DNA of 64,000 nt, taken from NCBI RefSeq assembly GCF_000149955.1, contig NC_030992.1, positions 337,669 to 401,668 on the forward strand, written 5' to 3'. The notes below the pieces were generated by a model. It was not told where the DNA came from. It did no database searches and was given only the letters and a program-made list of their open reading frames with translations. Source of the stretch: Fusarium oxysporum f. sp. lycopersici 4287 (taxonomy: Eukaryota > Ascomycota > Sordariomycetes > Hypocreales > Nectriaceae). The first letter of the stretch is position 1. Each line of letters starts with the position of its first letter. The translations under genes were made by a program, and so were the position numbers. This document shows, piece after piece, positions 57,951 through 64,000 of the stretch.

Positions 57951-60900
57951 ATGAACAACAGCGCCACAATTGACCTGGTCTCATGTTTTCTCAGCACGAT
58001 CTTTTCTTTCCTGTTCCTGTCGCGCATATGGTGGCTTCGAAGGGTGGATAACAAGACTATCCCAGGATATTACGGCCCCTCATCGCTGGTATATCCTCTC
58101 CGAACTTGAGCGCCAATATGACACTGACACTTTATACTTTTCAGACGACAGTTGGCCTGCTTCTTGTGATAAGAACTTCTTCTTTGGCAACAAATATCCC
58201 GCCGAAGGAGGGCCACCAATTTGCAGCGTCAATTGCTTCCTTCACCGCCACTACGCTTCTCGGTCCCCTCCTATACATGGAACATATGCGATCTGTCAGG
58301 CCAGCCGATCTCGCCGTCATCTTTCTACTCGTATCTTTGGCATGTGATGCAGCTAATGCATTACAAGAAGGTCTCGATACATGGATCTTGCCCGCAACGC
58401 AGCTTGCTCTGAAGCTTCTTCTAGTCGCCACAGAAAGCCGAAGTAAACAGGGCCTTCTGAAAAGCCCCTACGACTCCCAGGCTCCAGAGCAGCTCGCCGG
58501 AATTCTAAGCCGAACTTTCTTCTGGTGGATAAACCCCATTCTCGCCCTGGGAAACCGGATAATGCTGTCTGGAGATGATCTTCCTCTAATAGATGACCAA
58601 CTTTCATCGAAGCAGCTCCGGCATCGTGGTTTGAAGGCGTGGGACAAAAGAGCCAGACCGGTGACTAAGATCACCCTACCCATGTGCCTCGCTAAGAGCA
58701 TGGTATCTCATTTTTTTGCACCAGCCATCCCTCGACTGTGCCTTATCTTCTTTCGTTACGCGCAGCCAGCTCTCATTAGCTCTACGGTTCACATGCTGGG
58801 GAGCCGATCTGACGGAAGTAGGTATATGCTAATCATAAAAGCCGCTGCTGTCTACTTCGGTTTAGCGGTATGGTTTAGTTACCTCCCTAGGAGTTATTAC
58901 TGACTAGACGAAGGTGTTTGAAGCAGTTTACCACCATCGGTTGAACCGACTCAGCATCATGATGAAAGGGACACTTGTAGGGCTTATCAATAACGCAGCT
59001 CTGCGTCAGTCGTCAAGCAGCTACAACGATGGCATAGCCCTCACTTTAATCAGTACAGACACAGAGAGCGCGATGAGTTTCGCGAGTATGTTCCACGAAA
59101 CTTGGGCACATATCCTTGAGGTCATAATCGGGATGGCAATGTTGGCTCGGCAAATCCGCTGGGCCGCCCCAGTACCTCTAGTGATTATCTTCTGTGAGAT
59201 CTCCAGTTCAAGTATCGTTTTTCTATGTGTAGCTAATGGGTCTCTGTTCTAAAGTGTGCTCTAGAATGAGTCGGTACCTGGCCAGAAATTTGCAAAGCAA
59301 GCAGAAAGCCTGGAATGAAGCAACTCAGAGCCGAATCTCCCTGACGGCATCTGCGCTCTCATCAATGAAAGTGATGAAGATGCTTGGACTTTCTAGAGAG
59401 ACCGAGGTTTTGCTTCAGAAACTCCGAGCCCAAGAATTGGAGATGGCGAAGAAAGTGCGGTGGATGATGGTCGCGTATAACGCCAGTGGTGTGTTTTCAT
59501 AATGATTACTTTGACAATTCTACCTCGGCTAACCACGATAGCGAATGCACTCGGAATCTTCTCTCCTATACTAACGTTTGTCATATTTTTGATGTATGCT
59601 AACCTGCGTGGGTCGACTCTCGATGCCGAGACTGCATTCACGACCACAGCGCTTCTTGGACTTGTGACACATCCAGCAAACATGGTCATGACTATTGTGC
59701 CTCGTGCCATTGGCTCTTTGGCCGCCTTTGAAAGAATCAAGGACTATCTTGTTCAGCCTAGTAGAGCTGATCCGAGACGCTTATTACAGTCCAACATAAA
59801 AGACGAGGACTCCTCACTAGCTATCCGCTTTGAAGCTGTCACTGTTCAGTCCCGTTCATCGTCCCGTGCGGTTCTCGAAAACGTCAATTTCACCGTCAAC
59901 AAAGGCTCAATAACCATATGCGCTGGAGCAGTTGGAAGCGGAAAGACAGTCCTCGCCCAGTGCATTCTAGGCGAAATCCCAGCTTCAAGCGGGACAATCT
60001 CCGTATCCTCAAAGCGGATCGCTTACTGCGAACAATCGCCTTGGTTGCCGAGTGGAACTCTGAAAGATGCGGTTTTTGGCTTCGGAAAGTTTGAGCCTGG
60101 CTGGTATAGACATGTTGTCAAGCTTTGCTGCCTCGACGAGGATATTTTAACCATGCCGCTCGGGGACAACACTCTCATTGGCAGCCAGGGTCTGAAGCTT
60201 TCTGGAGGACAAAGACAGCGCCTGGTAAATACCCAGTTCTATCTCTATCTGTGAAGCTTTACGGTGCTAACTTTTCATCAGGCACTCGCCCGCGCTATAT
60301 ATGCTCGGTGCGAAATTGTGCTTCTTGACGACAGCTTCTCTGCTCTAGACCACAAGACAGAAAGACAGGTAGTTTCTAGTCTTGTAGGAATCCAAGGCCA
60401 CTTCCGTAAGACAGGAACTACAGTCATATTAATTGCCAACTCCTGTGAGTGCTCAGCAATGTTTCTCGGGACGTCTCGATGCTCATAATCTTTAGCTAAA
60501 CACTTTGACCTGGCGAACTCGTTGATCGTCCTAGAGAAGGGAAGAATTACATACCAAGGATCACCAAACGAAGTAAATGTAGAAGCGGCACATTTACGTC
60601 AGACGCATGTCAACGCTGCAGTCGCTGAAGTCAACCCTGATCTTGTCGAAAAGAACAAGATAATACAGAGCCAAGCTCTCGAAGTGACTGAGGCTATGGC
60701 TGATTTGGGTAGATCAACAGGAGATTTCTCACTATATGGTAATGTTACAACTTGAACGGTGTGAAGGTTACTGACTGTTGTAGGATATTACCTGAGAGCT
60801 GTGCACCCGCGGAACTTCTTCCTCCTACTCACTTGCACAGCTTCGTATTCATTCTTCGTGACCTTTCCACAGTATTGGCTGCAGAAGTGGACGGAATCAC

Positions 60901-63016
60901 CAGGCTCACAGACGAAATTCTATATCGGAGGATACCTCATCCTTTCACTCCTAGCCTGGGCAGCCACAAATGGATCAATGTGGCAAGTCGTCAATCCCAT
61001 TTCCAAACAAGTATCTCGCTAACAAGTTGTTCATAGGTCTACACATATGTTGATTGCGCCAAGATCGGGGGCTGAGCTTCATCGACGGTTACTCACAACT
61101 ATCTTTGGGTTTGTACAGCAATCTTTTGAGGGCCGAACTAACAAGTTACAGTGCTGCCTTTTCGTTCTTCTCAATGACAGAGACGGGTTCATTACTGAAT
61201 CGGTGACTTACACCATTTACCTTCCCTACTGCTAATTGGCTGATGATTGTCCAGGTTCAGTGAAGACATGCAACTTGTTGACAAGAGCCTACCTCCAGCG
61301 ATCCTCTCTCTTTCAAACCGTCGGTATCCCAAAAGCTTTGGAAACTCTACAAGTGATGATGATTATTCTGACTGATCACAGAGGTCTTCAAGTTACTAGT
61401 GCAGGCCACGCTGCTTTTCAGCGCCCAAAAGCTGCTGGCTGCCACGTTGCCAATCTGCGTGCTGGTAGTCTACGTTGTGCAGCGGGTGTATCTGCGAACG
61501 TCTCGACAGCTTCGTCTTCTTCAGCTGGAATCCCAGTCTGCTGTCTACTCAAGCTTCCTTGAGTCCGTAAGTACCAGTTGAAGTTGCTCTATCTCATGAT
61601 CTGGGGCTGACTGTCCCACTCATTCACAGATCGAGGGTGTCGTCAGCATACGATCATTCGGGTGGATGAAGCAGGCAGAGAACTCTAATATGGCCTGTCT
61701 CGATAAGTCCCAGAAACCAGCTTACATCCTTCTTTGCCTGCAACTCTGGCTCAACATTGTCCTCGACTTAGTTATCGCTGCCATGGCAGTGATTCTTATC
61801 ACTTTGGCAGTCTTTCTGGAGGGCAGCACAACGGCTGGCCAGATCGGCATGTCGCTGAACATCGTACTTGTTGCTAACTCGACGCTTTTAGCACTTGTCA
61901 CATCTTGGACGAATTTGGAGATATCTCTCGGTGCTATGTAAGTCCAGGTACAGAGTTTTATCAGACTGACTATAATGCTCTCCCTGTCCTCATGAAGCTA
62001 TGTTTTTGCTTACTAAATCACTGTCGCAGATCACGTTTGAAGACATTGGAAGCAGATGTCGAAGGAGAAGAACAGCCGTCATTGGGAACGATAGTCCCTG
62101 ACACCTGGCCTTCACGTGGAGCAGTTGAGGTCCGTGAGCTGACGGTCTTTTATGATGAGTCACACGCGCCTGCTTTGAAGGACATTAACCTATCCGTTGC
62201 TCCGGGTCAGCATCTCGTGGTCTGCGGCAGAACTGGCAGGTAAGTCCACTTTGTGGCTCCACCCCATCATTCTGTTGATAAGTGGCCTTTTTTAGTGGGA
62301 AAAGTACTCTCCTCCTCGCCTTGCTCCGTCTTCTCAACACCCAATCAGGTTCTATGGAAGTGGATGGCATCAACTTGAGCCAGGTTTCACCGTCCGCTAT
62401 ACGAGAGCAATGCTTTATCACCGTTACGCAAGATTTATTTCTGCTTGCCCAGGCTAGCCTACGGTTCAACTTGGACGTAAGTCAACATTCGCGCTTGAAA
62501 CCTGCGGCGGGAACTTGCATTAACGAATTACTTCTATTCTCCTATTTATAGCCCTCAGAATCTCTTCCCGACATTGTCATCATGAAGGCACTTGAACGAA
62601 CTGGGCTGGGGGGGCATTTCGACACTAATCAGCAAGAAAAGCTGGTAGACATCCTAGACGAACCTCTCAGTTCGTTGCCTCACATGTCAACCGGCCAAAC
62701 TCAGCTATTTGCCTTGACCAGAGCTGTCCTCCGCGTAGAGTACTCTTCAGCGACACGAGCCAAACCAATTCTGCTTCTGGATGAGGCGACATCATCAGTT
62801 GACGGGGTAACAGAATTTGTCATGCGGGACGTCATCAAGGAGATCTTTACGGATAATGGCCATACTGTGATCGAGATTACCCATCGCTTGTCCGGTTTCG
62901 AGGATATCGCTAGGGGAGGGGACAGTGGAGAGGTGAAAGTAGTTCTTCTTTCGCAGGGGGGGATTCAGAGACAGGGAAGAATGGAGGATATGCTGGATTT
63001 TGGGAAGAGACCTTAG
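57951..63016 (+). CDS. ABC-C (MRP-type) full transporter, 16 exons
   Basis: ATP-driven multidrug or conjugate exporter, about 1401 aa. Exon starts: 57951, 58145, 58908, 59255, 59542, 60282, 60496, 60784, 61037, 61152, 61255, 61382, 61630, 62030, 62296, 62552; ends: 58088, 58867, 59193, 59488, 60224, 60444, 60738, 60982, 61108, 61202, 61319, 61566, 61937, 62239, 62476, 63016. All phases agree. NBD1 has Walker A AGAVGSGKT, signature LSGGQRQRL and Walker B IVLLDDSFSALD. NBD2 has CGRTGSGKST, assembled over a splice, a diverged signature MSTGQTQL and Walker B ILLLDEATSSVD. TMD2 has YSFFVTFPQYWLQKW and ETGSLLNRFSEDMQLVDKS. Intron 8 is GC-AG (GCAAGT donor). The intron load is unusually high compared with neighbours. 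No lesion is seen. It probably works with the adjacent pump and monooxygenase. Confidence 0.9.
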
Positions 63017-63661
63017 ATAGGCATACAGGAACGGAACATCGATTCGTTATCTGGTCAATCAAACGCTCATGCCCTGCTAGTCGATAAGTTGATATCATGG
63101 CCATCAACAAGAGCCACCCGCTAGAATGCACCGTCTATAACAATGGCAATGAGAAAGTGCGAAAGCCGGCTCAACAGCATCGACGATATGTCGCAGGATC
63201 AGACGCAAATCACATGGTAGCAGTGACATCAACAGCTCTAAGTTTGCAAGTTATTAAGGCATGATGCTTCATGATAATGACCGTCGTCTCCAAACAGCTG
63301 CCCTTTTTATACAATGCATCCCTCAATGTCATTTGCATTCCAGAAAAGGAAACAAAAGTGTCCAAGAATGCCGCGATACCGCTTGCGGCACTGATTGTCA
63401 TAGGTGCTGTAGGGTCTAGAACCAGTAGCATGGTCCTTCATTATCGTGGGCTCGACCAGCCTATTTGAGCATAGCTCGATCGCCCAGCCGGGAGCCGATG
63501 CCTGCTTGTTTCCCGTGTAATGATTGGTTAATGTCGTATCAGCGAGGTCGTAATGCTGCCACCGTCGGCTGGAAGCTTATCTTCAAGCGTCTGCTAGTGT
63601 CGGCCAACCCCGCATTTGCCAGTGACTAGTCGAGATACGAGAATGGGTTTGGATATTTAAC
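63017..63661. other. Intergenic region, no gene seen
   Basis: 645 bases between the ABC transporter and the next MFS gene, without a credible ORF. Confidence 0.4.
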
Positions 63662-64000
63662 ATGTCGCTATGTCCCGTTAGCCTTGGCGATTTAGAAACA
63701 TACACTCACTTGCCTTCAATCATGCCGCCTGAAGAAACCACGTTGACAATTGACGTCTTGCCTCCGGGCACGCAACGTATCAATGACTTGCAAGCCACTC
63801 ATATCGTGCTGGCTCCTCGGCCAACTTCAGATCCCAATCAGCCTCTGGTATGAAAACCCCATCCAACAACTGCCCTACTCTAATAGTTATAGAACTGGAG
63901 TCCGATGCGCAAAACCCTCCACATGGTACTTCTCTCCCTCTATTCAATGATGATGTTTTGCATGTATGTCTCCTATCTACAGTACGTCTTGCCATGGCTA
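63662..64000 (+). CDS. MFS transporter, 5' part (gene runs off the window)
   Basis: Start of a drug-type MFS gene. Exon 1 is 63662..63847 and exon 2 begins at 63893 (45-nt intron GTATGA...TTATAG). The pre-TM1 signature APRPTSDPNQPL joins to NWSPMRKTLHM only after splicing, as in many fungal DHA1 carriers. LLSLYSMMMFCMYVSYLQY is TM1. An alternative start is the Met at 63722. Most of the protein lies to the right of the window, so its group cannot be set. Confidence 0.75.

Noticed and set aside
1..64000. Search by eye for CRISPR arrays, rRNA and bacterial operons.
   Set aside because: No regularly spaced repeats or rRNA strings seen; the DNA is eukaryotic nuclear.

Overview
The window is nuclear DNA of a filamentous ascomycete, most likely a Sordariomycete close to Fusarium. 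The signs are short 45-65 nt introns with GT...CTRAC...YAG signals, three Zn2Cys6 regulators, many MFS pumps, plant-polymer enzymes (cutinase, GH67 alpha-glucuronidase), a lipoxygenase, and AT-rich patches like those left by repeat-induced point mutation. The genus is inferred. Coding genes are dense but separated by long empty or decayed stretches, and at least six loci are relics, so this looks like an accessory or subtelomeric region.

Layout. 0-6.3 kb: 5' half of a lipoxygenase, a catalase-related peroxidase, a dead HSL-type hydrolase and a three-exon cutinase. 7-13 kb: a short Upc2-like regulator, a UbiA prenyltransferase, an AT-rich gap and a fungal protein whose core resembles PD-(D/E)XK. 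15.6-24 kb: a decayed secreted-protein gene, GH67 alpha-glucuronidase, a six-exon secreted protein of unknown role and a membrane protein. 24.7-28 kb: a relic and a Zn2Cys6 regulator. 29-35 kb: a siderophore-iron MFS transporter with two frameshifts but three intact iron-regulator (SreA-type) sites upstream, a monocarboxylate-type MFS transporter, and a divergent seven-exon ACC-synthase-like aminotransferase. 36-44 kb: a two-exon membrane protein, two relics (one from an Hsp70/actin-like ATPase family), a DHA1 MFS pump and a small two-exon protein.

44.3-49.7 kb is the most interesting part. A gasdermin-like gene candidate lies head to head with a large TPR-CHAT protease gene. Fungal gasdermins are known to be clustered with, and cleaved by, CHAT or subtilisin-type proteases in regulated cell death and allorecognition. 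Both reading frames are broken here (an apparent frameshift in one, an in-frame TGA in the other), although the CHAT His/Cys pair is intact. Short introns could rescue either frame, so the state of the pair turns on transcript data.

49.8-64 kb holds an NmrA-like oxidoreductase, a Zn2Cys6 regulator with a foldback MITE-like element in one intron, a salicylate-hydroxylase-like FAD monooxygenase divergent from a 14-TM MFS pump, a 16-exon ABC-C transporter, and the start of another MFS gene. Together these look like an aromatic-compound modification and efflux cluster. Exon models were built by hand from splice signals and reading-frame continuity; no database search was possible.
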